Notes under the pieces: model-generated | The model's database searches: none | What the model was told of the DNA's origin: nothing | Seen by the model: only the letters and a program-made list of their open reading frames with translations | Shown here: one piece after another, positions 53,722 through 62,609 of the stretch | Position numbering within the stretch: position 1 is the stretch's first letter | Layout of the letters: every line of letters starts with the position of its first letter | From: Bacillota bacterium | Lineage (GTDB): Bacteria; Bacillota; Clostridia; Acetivibrionales; JAEZXR01 | Direction: 5' to 3' | Length of the DNA: 64,000 nucleotides | Assembly: GCA_023419605.1 (NCBI GenBank) | Contig: JAEZXR010000090.1 | Coordinates: 1 to 64,000, forward strand | Program-made: the position numbers and the translations under genes

Positions 53722-55200
53722 TTAAAGTTCAAAAATCTTTGTGGCAATATTTTTGCAAAATTCACTGTCATGCTCCACAAACACTAAAGTGGGTGCGTAT
53801 TCAAGCAGTAATTCTTCTATTTGCATACGAGAGATAACATCGATAAAATTAAGCGGTTCATCCCAAATATGCAAATGCGCTTTCTCGCAAAGACTTTTTG
53901 CAATCAGCACTTTTTTCTTTTGACCGCCGCTAAAAGCTGACATATCCTTTTCAAACTGAACTCTGGAAAAATCAAGCTTTCTTAAAATAGATTTAAAAAG
54001 GCTTTCGTCAATTCCACTGTTTGCAGCATAGTCAGTTAAACTGCCCAGAAGATGCGACGTATCCTGTGAAACATAGGATATTTTAAGCTGGCTTCCTCTC
54101 CTGAAAGTTCCTGTATAGTTTATATTCTCACCGCAAATGAGCTTGATAATGCTTGACTTTCCGGAGCCGTTTTTACCTATAAGCGCAATTCGGTCACCCT
54201 GCTCAATAGTAAATCCGACATCCTGGCAAACCATCCTGTCATCATAAAAAATTGAAATGTTTTCGAGTTCGGCAAGTTGGTTTTTATGATAAGCAAGCTG
54301 AGAAATCTTCAGGTTATCGGAGTTTTCAATATTTTTGAGAAGCTTCGACTTCTCATCAATGGCAGACTTTTGCCGATTCTCGATGGATTTGGAGCGCTGC
54401 ATCATTTTTGCAGCTTTATGTCCTATATAACCTCTATCCACCTTCGAACCGGAGTTTCTTGTTCCGATTTTCGATTTTTCCACTTCATGGGACCAACGGC
54501 TGGTTCGCCGGGCCGCCTCTTCCAGGCGATGAATGTCTTTTTTGAGTTTTTCGTTTTCCGCAAGCTCGAAGCTGTCCTGCCTTTTTTTATTTTCCCACCA
54601 ACTGGAAAAATTGCCTTTTTGAATTTCTATATTTGTCTTATTGATTGAAAGAATATGGTCAACGCAGTTATCAAGAAATGCTCTGTCGTGTGATACCAGA
54701 ATAAAGCCATTTTTGCTATTGAGATATTCACTGACAAGTTTTCTTGCATTCATATCCAGGTGATTGGTTGGCTCATCGATCAACAGAAAACTGTTTTCTT
54801 TAAGAAACAAAGCAGCCAGCAGAACTTTGGTTTGTTCCCCATTGGAAAGTGTATTAAAAGGACGGTATAACACATCCTCAGAAATTTCCAGCAATGAAAG
54901 TTCACGTATCAACTTCCAGTGAAGATAGTCTGGAAAAATGTCGCTGACTACATCCACGGTGAGAATTTCCTTGTCGGCTACATGGAAAGGAAAGTATTCA
55001 AAGCTGACATTGGCAGAAATAGTACCGCTGTATTCATATTTGCCAAGCAGCAAATTGAGGAATGTTGTTTTTCCCCTTCCATTTCTTCCTGTAAACCCCA
55101 ATTTCCAATCGGTATCTATTTGAAAGCTTACATTTTCAAATATGTTATCATAACTGCCATCGTAGGCAAAAGTCAGATTCGTAACATTTATTAATGACAT
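53722..55200 (-). CDS. ABC-F protein of the Lsa type (ribosome protection)
   Basis: 492-residue cytoplasmic double ABC ATPase without membrane segments. First domain: Walker A TGRNGRGKTT, signature LSNGEQ, Walker B LLIDEPTNHLD. Second domain: Walker A IGKNGSGKSS, signature FSGGQ, Walker B HLHIWDEPLN. The charged linker (KKRQDSFELAENEKLKKDIH...) carries the antibiotic-displacing loop. Resembles Lsa/CplR proteins, which rescue ribosomes from lincosamides, pleuromutilins and streptogramin A; resistance itself is not proven. The gene sits behind a leader with an intrinsic attenuator, as in antibiotic-induced ABC-F genes. Confidence 0.9.
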   Translation of the reverse strand: MSLINVTNLTFAYDGSYDNIFENVSFQIDTDWKLGFTGRNGRGKTTFLNLLLGKYEYSGTISANVSFEYFPFHVADKEILTVDVVSDIFPDYLHWKLIRELSLLEISEDVLYRPFNTLSNGEQTKVLLAALFLKENSFLLIDEPTNHLDMNARKLVSEYLNSKNGFILVSHDRAFLDNCVDHILSINKTNIEIQKGNFSSWWENKKRQDSFELAENEKLKKDIHRLEEAARRTSRWSHEVEKSKIGTRNSGSKVDRGYIGHKAAKMMQRSKSIENRQKSAIDEKSKLLKNIENSDNLKISQLAYHKNQLAELENISIFYDDRMVCQDVGFTIEQGDRIALIGKNGSGKSSIIKLICGENINYTGTFRRGSQLKISYVSQDTSHLLGSLTDYAANSGIDESLFKSILRKLDFSRVQFEKDMSAFSGGQKKKVLIAKSLCEKAHLHIWDEPLNFIDVISRMQIEELLLEYAPTLVFVEHDSEFCKNIATKIFEL

Positions 55201-55364
55201 AAATTTATCCTCCTGTATAGCAAATATAAAAGCTGCAAGAAAGTCAATTCTTGCAGCTCATAAACACAGCAAAGCCAAACCCATATCGGGCATGACGAGG
55301 ATATATTGTCTGAGTGAAAAGAATTAGTAACTTTCTTGCTCAAGCACAACAAAATAAGCAGCAT
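55191..55364 (-). CDS. Possible leader peptide of the ABC-F gene
   Basis: A 57-codon frame starting at ATG 55364 (M-L-L-I-L-L-C-L-S-K-K...) with GGGAG about seven bases upstream. It runs through the attenuator hairpin and stops inside the first codons of the ABC-F gene. A ribosome pausing early on it would cover or release the segment that pairs with the terminator. Only the beginning may matter; a shorter leader is possible. Confidence 0.35.
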   Translation of the reverse strand: MLLILLCLSKKVTNSFHSDNISSSCPIWVWLCCVYELQELTFLQLLYLLYRRINLCH

Positions 55365-55595
55365 TTTTCGCTCCCTAAGTTCTATTATGCTTTGTAAAAT
55401 CCGCAAGAAAAATTACATCTTTTCAACTCCAATCACATTATTTATGTATATTTTATCATAACACTTCTCAAAGTTCAATAAACAAAATTCAATTACCAAA
55501 CCTTTCTTGAGAGTTACGTCTGGAGCCATCTTCAATTCAAGCCCTCGGAAAAGGGAAAATTTCGTCTTTACCAAATTTAGATTCGGCGTATTCAG
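55201..55595. other. Leader and intergenic region upstream of the ABC-F gene
   Basis: About 395 bases holding the ABC-F attenuator and possible leader peptide (55191-55364), then an AT-rich stretch with the presumed promoter near 55420-55500. Nothing else recognised. Confidence 0.5.
55231..55339 (-). promoter_or_regulatory. Transcription attenuator with alternative pairing, ABC-F leader
   Basis: Terminator: AGCTGCAAGAA (55258-55248) and TTCTTGCAGCT (55241-55231) with a six-base loop, followed by TTTATATTTG, just before the ABC-F ribosome binding site. Antiterminator: GCAAGAAAGT (55339-55330), within the leader frame, is a perfect complement to ACTTTCTTGC (55244-55235) of the terminator's 3' side. 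The two structures exclude each other. Confidence 0.75.
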
Positions 55596-56723
55596 TCACG
55601 CTTCGAAAACCTCTGCTACATCCTCTAAATATCTTGTAATCTCAATGTGCTGCGGACAATTCCTTTCACACTGCTTACATCCAATACACTCGGATGCCTT
55701 GCCATAGGATCTTGTATAATTATCATAATACACCTTCTGCAACGAAAACGCAGTTTTTAAGGTTTGCTTTTCCGTATTGTACAATGCAAAATACTTGGGA
55801 ATGGCTATGTTTTTCGGACATTCCTCTGCACAGTACTGGCAGGCAGTACAGGGAATCGCAATTGTTTCGTTAATACTCAAAACAGCCTTTTTAACAGCCT
55901 CATATTCTTCCTGCATAAATGACTTAAACTCCTGCATATAACCTGTATTATCCAGTAACTGCTCCATATCGGACATTCCACTTAATACCATCATAATTCC
56001 CTCATGACTTGCTGCGAAACGAATGGCCCATGACGGTATGGACATATCCGGATGATATTCCTTAAATAATTGCTCTGCTTTTTCAGGTACTTTTACAAGC
56101 ATACCACCTTTGACAGGTTCCATAACGATAACCGGTTTGTTATGTCTTCTTGCTGCTTCGTAGCATTTCCTCGACTGAATGCTTTCATCATCCCAATCCA
56201 GATAATTAATCTGTAACTGGACAAAATCCACTTCCGGATGTGCTGCCAGGATTTCCTCCAATAAATCCGCATTATCATGATAAGAAAAGCCAATTTGCCT
56301 GATTTTTCCTTCCTTTTTCTTTTCCTGGATAAATGCAAAACTATCAAATTTTTGGGCGATTTCATAATGGGTTGCACCCAGGTTATGTAGAAGATAGTAA
56401 TCAAAGTAATCTACGCCACATTTTTCCAACTGCTCGTTAAATATTCTCTCCTGATCCTCCCTGGTTTTTAAAAACATCGTCGGCAACTTTGTCGCCACAG
56501 TGAAACTGTCTCTTTTATGACGTTTTACCAACGACTCTCTAATAGCGATCTCACTCTTACCCATATGATACATATAAGCCGTATCAAAATAGGTAAAGCC
56601 TTTTTCCAGAAAAGTATCCACCATTTGATTTAATGTGTTCATATCAATACTCGCCGGATCATTCTGGCTCTTTACAGGTAATCGCATAAACCCAAATCCT
56701 AATTTTTTCTTTTCCATATACAT
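55596..56723 (-). CDS. Aldo/keto reductase with C-terminal [4Fe-4S] domain
   Basis: 375 residues. N-terminal AKR barrel with FGFMRLPV, the catalytic Tyr in YFDTAYMYHMGKSE, Lys in VATKLP and His in YLLHNLG. The C-terminal 90 residues carry two ferredoxin motifs (CTACQYCAEECP and CIGCKQCERNCP). Such fusions are common in anaerobes, probably using ferredoxin instead of, or with, NADPH. GGGAG lies before ATG 56723 (or 56717). A MerR-type promoter lies about 220 bases upstream. Confidence 0.9.
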   Translation of the reverse strand: MYMEKKKLGFGFMRLPVKSQNDPASIDMNTLNQMVDTFLEKGFTYFDTAYMYHMGKSEIAIRESLVKRHKRDSFTVATKLPTMFLKTREDQERIFNEQLEKCGVDYFDYYLLHNLGATHYEIAQKFDSFAFIQEKKKEGKIRQIGFSYHDNADLLEEILAAHPEVDFVQLQINYLDWDDESIQSRKCYEAARRHNKPVIVMEPVKGGMLVKVPEKAEQLFKEYHPDMSIPSWAIRFAASHEGIMMVLSGMSDMEQLLDNTGYMQEFKSFMQEEYEAVKKAVLSINETIAIPCTACQYCAEECPKNIAIPKYFALYNTEKQTLKTAFSLQKVYYDNYTRSYGKASECIGCKQCERNCPQHIEITRYLEDVAEVFEA

Positions 56724-56950
56724 TTTTCTCCCTTCCTTTTATTTTCTGAAGCCATCTCTTGATGCAGACTGATGCGTTCATAGTTCTCGGAAAACTGATA
56801 TAAGGCATTATTAAATCAGTTTCTCCCTAATCTCTTTTTATTTATCTGTATAGAGGGCACCAAAACGATTCTTTCGTAATACCGTAACATATCTCAAGAG
56901 ATATCAAATTGCTTATTTACGCAATCGTCCTATTCACCTCCTTAAAGTCC

Positions 56951-56981
56951 AGTCTAGCACTTGGTGTTAACTCCAAGTCAA
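56951..56981 (-). promoter_or_regulatory. MerR-type promoter with 19-bp spacer and dyad
   Basis: On the minus strand TTGACT (56981-56976) and TAGACT (56956-56951) are 19 bases apart. The dyad CTTGG-x-GTTAAC-x-CCAAG (56977-56960) fills the spacer. A long spacer with such a dyad is the signature of MerR-family activators; a similar site is known for AdhR in Bacillus, which controls redox-related genes. No MerR gene is in the window. Confidence 0.75.
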
Positions 56982-57306
56982 GTGTTTTTTTAGAGGAGTA
57001 TAAAAAATTTAACTGTCCGCCTATAATGAAGGCACTTGCTTTACAATTGTACCTTAGGGCAGATGATACCTGCCCTTTTGGGTACATCAAAAAAAGATAT
57101 TTTACTTGATTTCAACGGTAATCCCTGTCGATGTATCGATAGGCCGAAAGATAATACGATAAACCTAGGACTTAGAATTGGACGGCATCGGAAGGCTCTT
57201 TAAAACATGGATACTATCTTTATCGATAAAATGTCAAACATAGCATCAAAGTAGGACATATCCCGATTTTTGCATATAAAGCATACCTGCAAACTTATTC
57301 TTTTCA

Positions 57307-57331
57307 ATAAAAAAAGCCCCTCTATAGGGCT
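57307..57331 (-). terminator. Terminator of the PadR-type gene
   Basis: On the minus strand AGCCC-TATAGAG-GGGCT is followed by TTTTTTTATTG. It lies about 50 bases after the stop codon. Confidence 0.75.
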
Positions 57332-57379
57332 ATTTATTGGAGCAATCATTCTATTATCAATGTTTATTCGCATCATTGC

Positions 57380-57913
57380 TTAACCTGGCTCTCTGTCCTT
57401 CTCAGAATCTCGTAAGCTCTCAATTATTTTAATCTCACTCTCAGACTTCGCTTTAGAATAAATATAGAGCTGTTGGGAGAAAGGAAAATAATCCTCTTCG
57501 TTCACAATGAGAGCCATTTGGTCAATAAAATCAATTCTGTTTTGCAAATGCTGTATACGAAGCTGTAAGAGTTTATCTCTGTTTTCCCCATCCAGCAAAC
57601 TAAAAAAACCCAATCGATTGTAGAATTCATTATCATCCGCCACTACTTTTTCATTTACTTGCTGTAACAGTTTCTGAAACAAATCCCTTCCTTTTTCCGT
57701 AATGCTGTACTGAAACCGGTTCGGAGAACCTTCATTGATTTCAACCGTTTTCTCTACAGCACCGATTTCTTCGAATTTTTTTAGGCGTGGATAAAGGGTA
57801 TTGTTATTCAGCTTATAGGTATTACCCAAAATGAATGCAACATTTTGTTTGATTTTATAGCCGTGCTTCGGTCCGTGAATTAATTGCGACAGGATTACTA
57901 TATCAATATACAA
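57380..57913 (-). CDS. PadR family transcriptional regulator
   Basis: 177 residues. Winged helix: ILSQLIHGPKHGYKIKQNVA, TLYPRLKKFEEIGAVEKTVE and YSITEKGRDLFQKLL, with the C-terminal dimerisation helix extended. The start is TTG 57913 with AGGAGG seven bases upstream. It lies downstream of the enoate reductase-like gene and is a reasonable candidate for binding the palindrome in that gene's promoter. The inducer is unknown. Confidence 0.9.
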   Translation of the reverse strand: MYIDIVILSQLIHGPKHGYKIKQNVAFILGNTYKLNNNTLYPRLKKFEEIGAVEKTVEINEGSPNRFQYSITEKGRDLFQKLLQQVNEKVVADDNEFYNRLGFFSLLDGENRDKLLQLRIQHLQNRIDFIDQMALIVNEEDYFPFSQQLYIYSKAKSESEIKIIESLRDSEKDREPG

Positions 57914-58046
57914 CTTACTACCTCCTAAGTTACCTGAGAAAATGTCAATAAATAAATTATGCTAAATTTACTAAAATAATATCACAGATCAATATCAAAA
58001 AAAAGACCTGCTTGGTTAACAGGTCTTTCCATGGTATTCTTTTGAA

Positions 58047-59981
58047 TTACACTTGTCTTCCTATCGCAGCAGCTTCCCAGATTGCATTAATTGCTTTTCT
58101 TGCCTGTAAAGCATCACCGATAACATGGAATGGATAATTCGCATTCCTTACCATCTCAACAACGGAGGTATCTGCTTTTGACCCCACAGCCATAACCACA
58201 GTTCCTATTCCTTCAATCTCTTCTGTAGTTCCATCCCGTTCGATTACTATCGAACGGTCTTTTATTTCTATACATTTTGAGTTTGTATATGTTTTGATGC
58301 TATGCCTGTTAATAAAATCAAGGGCAAATATCTTACGGGTATGAACGAGCTCTTTCGCTATTTCATCGAGCATCTCAACAATGATGACCTTTTTCCCTTG
58401 GGAAGTCAATAGCTCTGCCGTTTCTACACCTACCAGTCCGCCTCCGATGATAGCAACGGTATCCTCTACATGCTCAACGCTTCCTCTTAGCACATCGTGC
58501 GCTGTGACAACACCGAGCCTGTCATGTCCGGGAACCGGAAGGATAAAGGGTTTCGATCCACTGGCTACTATAATCTCATCCGGATTGATTTGCTCGATCA
58601 TTTCACTGGTCACTTCCGTATTCAGCCGGATTTCTACTCCTCCTCTTTCAGCAATTCTGCCCATTTGAAGTGCAGCCTCCGCCATCTCTCCCTTGGTAGG
58701 AGCTTTACCGGCCAGGAAGAATTGCCCACCCAGGCTGCTATTCTTTTCACAGAGGATAACTTCATGCCCTCTGCGTTTTAACGTCGTAGCCGCTTCAAGC
58801 CCCGCTGCTCCCCCTCCAATAACAAGAACCTTTTTCTTTACTTCAGCCGGCTTTATTTCATATTCCTTTTCTCTGCTGGTCGCAGGGTTTCTCAAACATG
58901 CCGGACCCACATGTTCCGGATCTGGACATTGGCCTCCTACACAGCCTTGATTGCAGCCAATGCACTTAATGATATCATCATATCTTCCTTCTTTAGCTTT
59001 ATTTACAAATTCCGGATCAGCAAGAGAGGCTCTGCCTAGAGATACAAAATCACATTTCCCTTCCTCCAGCAGCTGATCTGCAATCATCGGATCATTGATA
59101 CGCCCTACTGCTATAACGGGAATATTTACAACAGACTTGATAGCCGCAGCATTGGGTATATTAAATCCTACCGGAACATCAATAGGAGCAATAGTGTGCT
59201 GTAAACACTCAAACAACCCATTGGATACGTGAAGAACGTCAGCTCCTGCATTTTCCAGCATCTTTGCAGCAAGCTTCGTATCTTCTATGGTTAATCCGCC
59301 AGGTACATGTTCATTTGCCGATATTCTGTAAGACAGCGGGAAGTCCAGCCCTACCTTCTGCTTGATATTTTTAATTACTTCTACAGCGAATCGCGTACGG
59401 TTTTCCAAGCTTCCACCATACTCGTCCGTTCTCGTATTGGAATAAGGGCTCATAAACTGGTTCAGCAAATAGCCATGGGCTCCATGAAGTTCCACTGCAT
59501 CAAACCCAGCTTTTTTAGCCCGTATTGCAGCATCACCGAAGGCCTCAGCAATTTCTGTAATTTGCTGCTTGGTCATTTCTAAAGGCGTTTCACGGAAGAT
59601 TACATGGGGGATGGACGATGGAGCTATGATTGATTGCCCTGTAATACTGCTGCTGGTCTGCCTGCCTGCATGCCAAAGCTGTAAACATATCTTTCCCCCG
59701 GCATTATGGACCGCTTCGGCTAACCTGGCTAAGCCCGGAATAAATTTGTCATCGTACACGCCCGGCAGGTGAGCTTGCCTGGAAGTTGGATGTACACAAG
59801 AGAACTCAGTAATATTGAGTCCTATCCCCCCCTTTGCTCTTGCCACATGGTAATCAATAAATCCCCGTGTAATAAATTCATTTTCATCGGCTAAATGAGT
59901 TCCCATAGCAGGCATTATGAACCTGTTCTTTAATGTCAGATTTCCAAACCTGCCTTCTGAAAAAGCATGTCTCAGTTCCAA
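58047..59981 (-). CDS. NADH-dependent flavin oxidoreductase (2-enoate reductase/dienoyl-CoA reductase family)
   Basis: About 644 residues. N-terminal OYE-like FMN barrel (LKNRFIMPAMGTHLAD, CLQLWHAGRQ, ELHGAHGYLLNQFMSPYSN with the His-x-x-His-Tyr-type active-site pattern). [4Fe-4S] ligands in CIGCNQGC...C. C-terminal FAD/NAD(P) domain with VIGGGAAGLEAATTL and IIGGGLVGVETAELL. Reduces activated C=C bonds; true substrate unknown. TTG 59981 is preferred (GGGGG nine bases upstream, family-like N-terminus); ATG 59996 has no site. Two genes upstream of the PadR gene in reading order. Confidence 0.9.
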   Translation of the reverse strand: MELRHAFSEGRFGNLTLKNRFIMPAMGTHLADENEFITRGFIDYHVARAKGGIGLNITEFSCVHPTSRQAHLPGVYDDKFIPGLARLAEAVHNAGGKICLQLWHAGRQTSSSITGQSIIAPSSIPHVIFRETPLEMTKQQITEIAEAFGDAAIRAKKAGFDAVELHGAHGYLLNQFMSPYSNTRTDEYGGSLENRTRFAVEVIKNIKQKVGLDFPLSYRISANEHVPGGLTIEDTKLAAKMLENAGADVLHVSNGLFECLQHTIAPIDVPVGFNIPNAAAIKSVVNIPVIAVGRINDPMIADQLLEEGKCDFVSLGRASLADPEFVNKAKEGRYDDIIKCIGCNQGCVGGQCPDPEHVGPACLRNPATSREKEYEIKPAEVKKKVLVIGGGAAGLEAATTLKRRGHEVILCEKNSSLGGQFFLAGKAPTKGEMAEAALQMGRIAERGGVEIRLNTEVTSEMIEQINPDEIIVASGSKPFILPVPGHDRLGVVTAHDVLRGSVEHVEDTVAIIGGGLVGVETAELLTSQGKKVIIVEMLDEIAKELVHTRKIFALDFINRHSIKTYTNSKCIEIKDRSIVIERDGTTEEIEGIGTVVMAVGSKADTSVVEMVRNANYPFHVIGDALQARKAINAIWEAAAIGRQV

Positions 59982-60037
59982 AAAAATCGCCCCCATTCAA
60001 AGATTATAGCAGTTAAAATAATATAGGTTAGTTTAAC

Positions 60038-60080
60038 ATAGTATACTTTATACTATATATTATTGTTATTATTTTGTCAA
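60038..60080 (-). promoter_or_regulatory. Promoter with overlapping palindrome (candidate PadR operator)
   Basis: Minus strand TTGACA (60080-60075), 17 bases, TATAGT (60057-60052). The palindrome ATAGTATA-CTT-TATACTAT (60038-60056), with eight-base perfect arms, covers the -10 and start region. A site of this size and position suits a repressor such as PadR. Confidence 0.65.
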
Positions 60081-60175
60081 TGTTCCATTTGCTATACTAT
60101 CTGAAATTCAGAAACAAGGATAACTCTTCACGTCATAGGAAAGTACGTAAAGGCACTTTATATTGGCAATGAAAT

Positions 60176-60219
60176 AAAACGAGGAAATGAATTCTACGAC
60201 CTCTCCACTTCCTCGTTTT
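60176..60219 (-). terminator. Terminator of the GH43 gene
   Basis: AAAACGAGGAA pairs with TTCCTCGTTTT across a 22-base loop; the minus strand continues ATTTC. It lies about 100 bases after the stop codon. Confidence 0.65.
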
Positions 60220-60317
60220 GCAAACTGTTCAATGATAATCAAGAACAAGGCTTTAAATCGCTATGATTACCGGCAAAACCTATATAACCGTTATCACATC
60301 TACATAATACTTTTCAT

Positions 60318-61895
60318 CTATTCTCTTTCCAGATATTCAAACCAGTCAAAATCGGCATGCTTATCCTGTCCGCTCAAATCCTGGCAGCATAAGCCGACAA
60401 AAGCCCCGGTAAAATGTCCCTCGAAACAGAATTCATCGGAAAGAGTACTTGCATCCATGATCGGACCTAATGGAATCCAATTCTCTTCATCCTTTGAATA
60501 ATAGAATCGTAATTCATCGTAGTCTACCGCCGCTCTGAGATAAACCTTATTCCACCCCTCTATCGATACGTCCTGTACTGGCTGGTTAAATAAATTATTT
60601 TGTGCGGTAATGATGCCAATGCATTTGCCCAGTTCATCATCATGACTGACCCTCAGGTAATAGAAATTCTGTCTGTCGTAAATACATATGAGTCCTGCCA
60701 TTTGCTGAAAGCACTCCGGAGCAAACTCAACACAGGTTGCCGCAGTATACCGGAAGGATTGCTGCCTTCTGGCCACCAGACTCTGCTTATGCCTTGACCC
60801 TAAGGATTCCTTGCCCTTTAGCCTCAAATATCCGGGCCTCTCCTTTAAGGACATCATATCCTCACCTAAGGGTATTCTTAAAGTAGCAAAATGGATATTT
60901 AATTTATCGGAATCAAAATCATCCCTTGCCTTTTCTGCCTCCCATCCATGTTCGGGAATATCCGGTGCCTGTACCCTGACTTCCGGTTTGTTCCCTCCCC
61001 GTTCCAGTCTAAACCATCTGTCCTCCGTCCACAGCATTTTTTGTATCGCTGTTTCTCTTCCCAGGATACTTCTTCCCTTTGTAGGTATTGGCCTGCTGCA
61101 AAGATGGACCATATACCATTCTCCCCTTTGGGTCTCTACCATGCTGCCATGTCCTGACTTCTGCAGGGCTAATAGCGGATCGTGCCTCGACGTTAGTATC
61201 GGATTTGCCGGATCGATCTCATAGGGCCCGTCTATGTTCTTTGAACGAGCCATGGTTACCGCATGGTTTAGTCCGATGCCGCCCTCCGCCGTCATTAAAT
61301 AATAGTACCCCTTATGCTTATAAAGATGCGGTCCTCCGGTAACACCAAGAGGGGATCCTTTAAAAATATTCTTTGGTTTGCCGATAAGCTTCTTCTTTTC
61401 AACAGAATATTCCTGAAGTACAATACCTGCAAAGCGATTCCTTCCCGCTCTGGGATCCCACAGCATATTGACAAGCCACTTTCTTCCGTCATCATCATGA
61501 AATAATGAGGGGTCAAAGCCGCTGCTGTTCAGATAAATCGGCTCGGACCATTCTCCATTTATATCGGCAGCAGTTACAAGGTAATTATGTGTATCTTTAA
61601 AAGCTCCTTCCAGCGTTTTTACATCTGTATAAATCAAATAGAATACACCCTTACTGTAACTCAAGCATGGGGCCCATATTCCCCCAGATGACGGATTGCC
61701 TTTCATATCCAACTGGGAAGCTCTGTTTAAAGGGTGGGCAATAAGCTTCCAGTTTCATAAATCCTTTGAATGGTGTACCTGTACTCCAGGGAACCATTCA
61801 AAGGTTGACGTTGCAATGTAGTAATCCTCTCCAACCCTAAGTATGGATGGGTCCGGGTTAAATCCCGGCAATATCGGGTTTGTAATACATCTCAT
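60318..61895 (-). pseudogene. GH43 beta-xylosidase/arabinosidase-like gene interrupted by in-frame TGA
   Basis: From ATG 61895 (AAGGAG upstream) the frame begins MRCITNPILPGFNPDPSILR, with catalytic base D15 as in XynB-type GH43 enzymes. Codon 47 is TGA (61757-61755), inside HHSKDL-stop-NWKLIAHPL, where relatives have a sense codon; the same frame then continues for 479 more codons with SSGFDPSLF (pKa modulator Asp), MTAEGG (catalytic Glu) and a C-terminal beta-sandwich (DFDWFEYLERE end). No ribosome binding site precedes the first ATG after the stop, so a protein without D15 would be inactive. One substitution would restore a 525-residue enzyme. Confidence 0.85.
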
Positions 61896-62022
61896 TTTTA
61901 TCACTCCTTACTTATTATCTCCCATCGCCCCTCCTCCCAATCGTGAAGGGTGATAGTTAGTAACCACATATAGTATAGTATATTTTGTTCCATATGTCAT
62001 AATAAGCAATGGTACTTGCATA

Positions 62023-62498
62023 TTGACTAAAATTATAAAGTTTGATGCACTATCCGGAGACAGGACGGCAGAAGTCAACGGCATCATAGGAAAGGGAACC
62101 GCCTCACTCTGGTGTGATGTGATTCGGACGGAAACCGCAAAGGTTCTGGCCACGTACAGCAATAATTTTTATAAGGGCTCTGCTGCTGTAACAGTAAATG
62201 GATCCGGCAAAGGCAAAGTGTTTTCGTCGGGTATGACCTTGACAGTACTGCCATAAAGCTGCTGCTGAAGCTGGTAGCAGAGGAAGCGGGAGTTATGCCG
62301 GTGCTGTCTGGTTTACCCGAGGGTGTGGAAGCAGTCAGAAGAAAAAATAAAGGGACTGAGTACCTGATGGTGATGAACCATAATGAAGCTGATGCGGAAC
62401 TTACGCTGGACGGCGAATTTACAGATTTGATTTCTGGGGAAAAAGTAAGAAGCGGCAGTAAAATCCCCTCCTTTGGAGTGTATGTTCTTGTAAGTTAA
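62023..62498 (+). pseudogene. C-terminal remnant of a GH42 beta-galactosidase
   Basis: Frame 1 reads DRTAEVNGIIGKGTASLW followed by AKVLATYSNNFYKGSAAVTV (GH42 trimerisation domain); from about 62223 frame 2 continues with VGYDLDSTAIKLLLKLVAEE, GLPEGVEAVRRKNKGTEYL and VMNHNEA to TAA 62498 (C-terminal domain). A one-base loss in the T-run at 62221-62224 explains the shift. The catalytic domain (about 450-500 residues) is absent upstream. It has no promoter or ribosome binding site and is not expected to be functional. Confidence 0.75.
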
Positions 62499-62609
62499 AA
62501 TCTACTGCAGAACAATTAGTCCGTAGAATGAATCCTCCGGGCTTTTGTCTTGCTATCGTGACACGAGAATGAGGTTATTGTCATTCTAAAAAGGATGAAC
62601 CGTACTTTT

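Larger units (their letters stand above)
56724..57379. other. Long leader/intergenic region upstream of the aldo/keto reductase
   Basis: About 656 bases. Contains the MerR-type promoter (56951-56981), a consensus AAGGAGGTG (56936-56944) with no gene behind it, a nested hairpin GTACC/GGGCAG...CTGCCC/GGTAC at 57048-57086 and the terminator at 57307-57331. No credible ORF. Confidence 0.6.
59982..60317. other. Intergenic region upstream of the enoate reductase-like gene
   Basis: About 335 bases with the promoter and operator (60038-60080) and the terminator of the GH43 gene (60176-60219). Nothing else seen. Confidence 0.5.

Noticed and set aside
55270..55310. Short leader frame (M-P-D-M-G-L-A-L-L-C-L) just before the ABC-F terminator
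   Set aside because: It ends neatly at the hairpin but lacks a ribosome binding site, so the longer leader frame is preferred.
120..61757. Stop codon reassignment (TAG or TGA as sense) to explain the interrupted genes
   Set aside because: TAG and TGA both serve as ordinary stops elsewhere in the window (for example TAG at 120-122, TGA at the end of cooF), so mutation, recoding or sequencing error is simpler.
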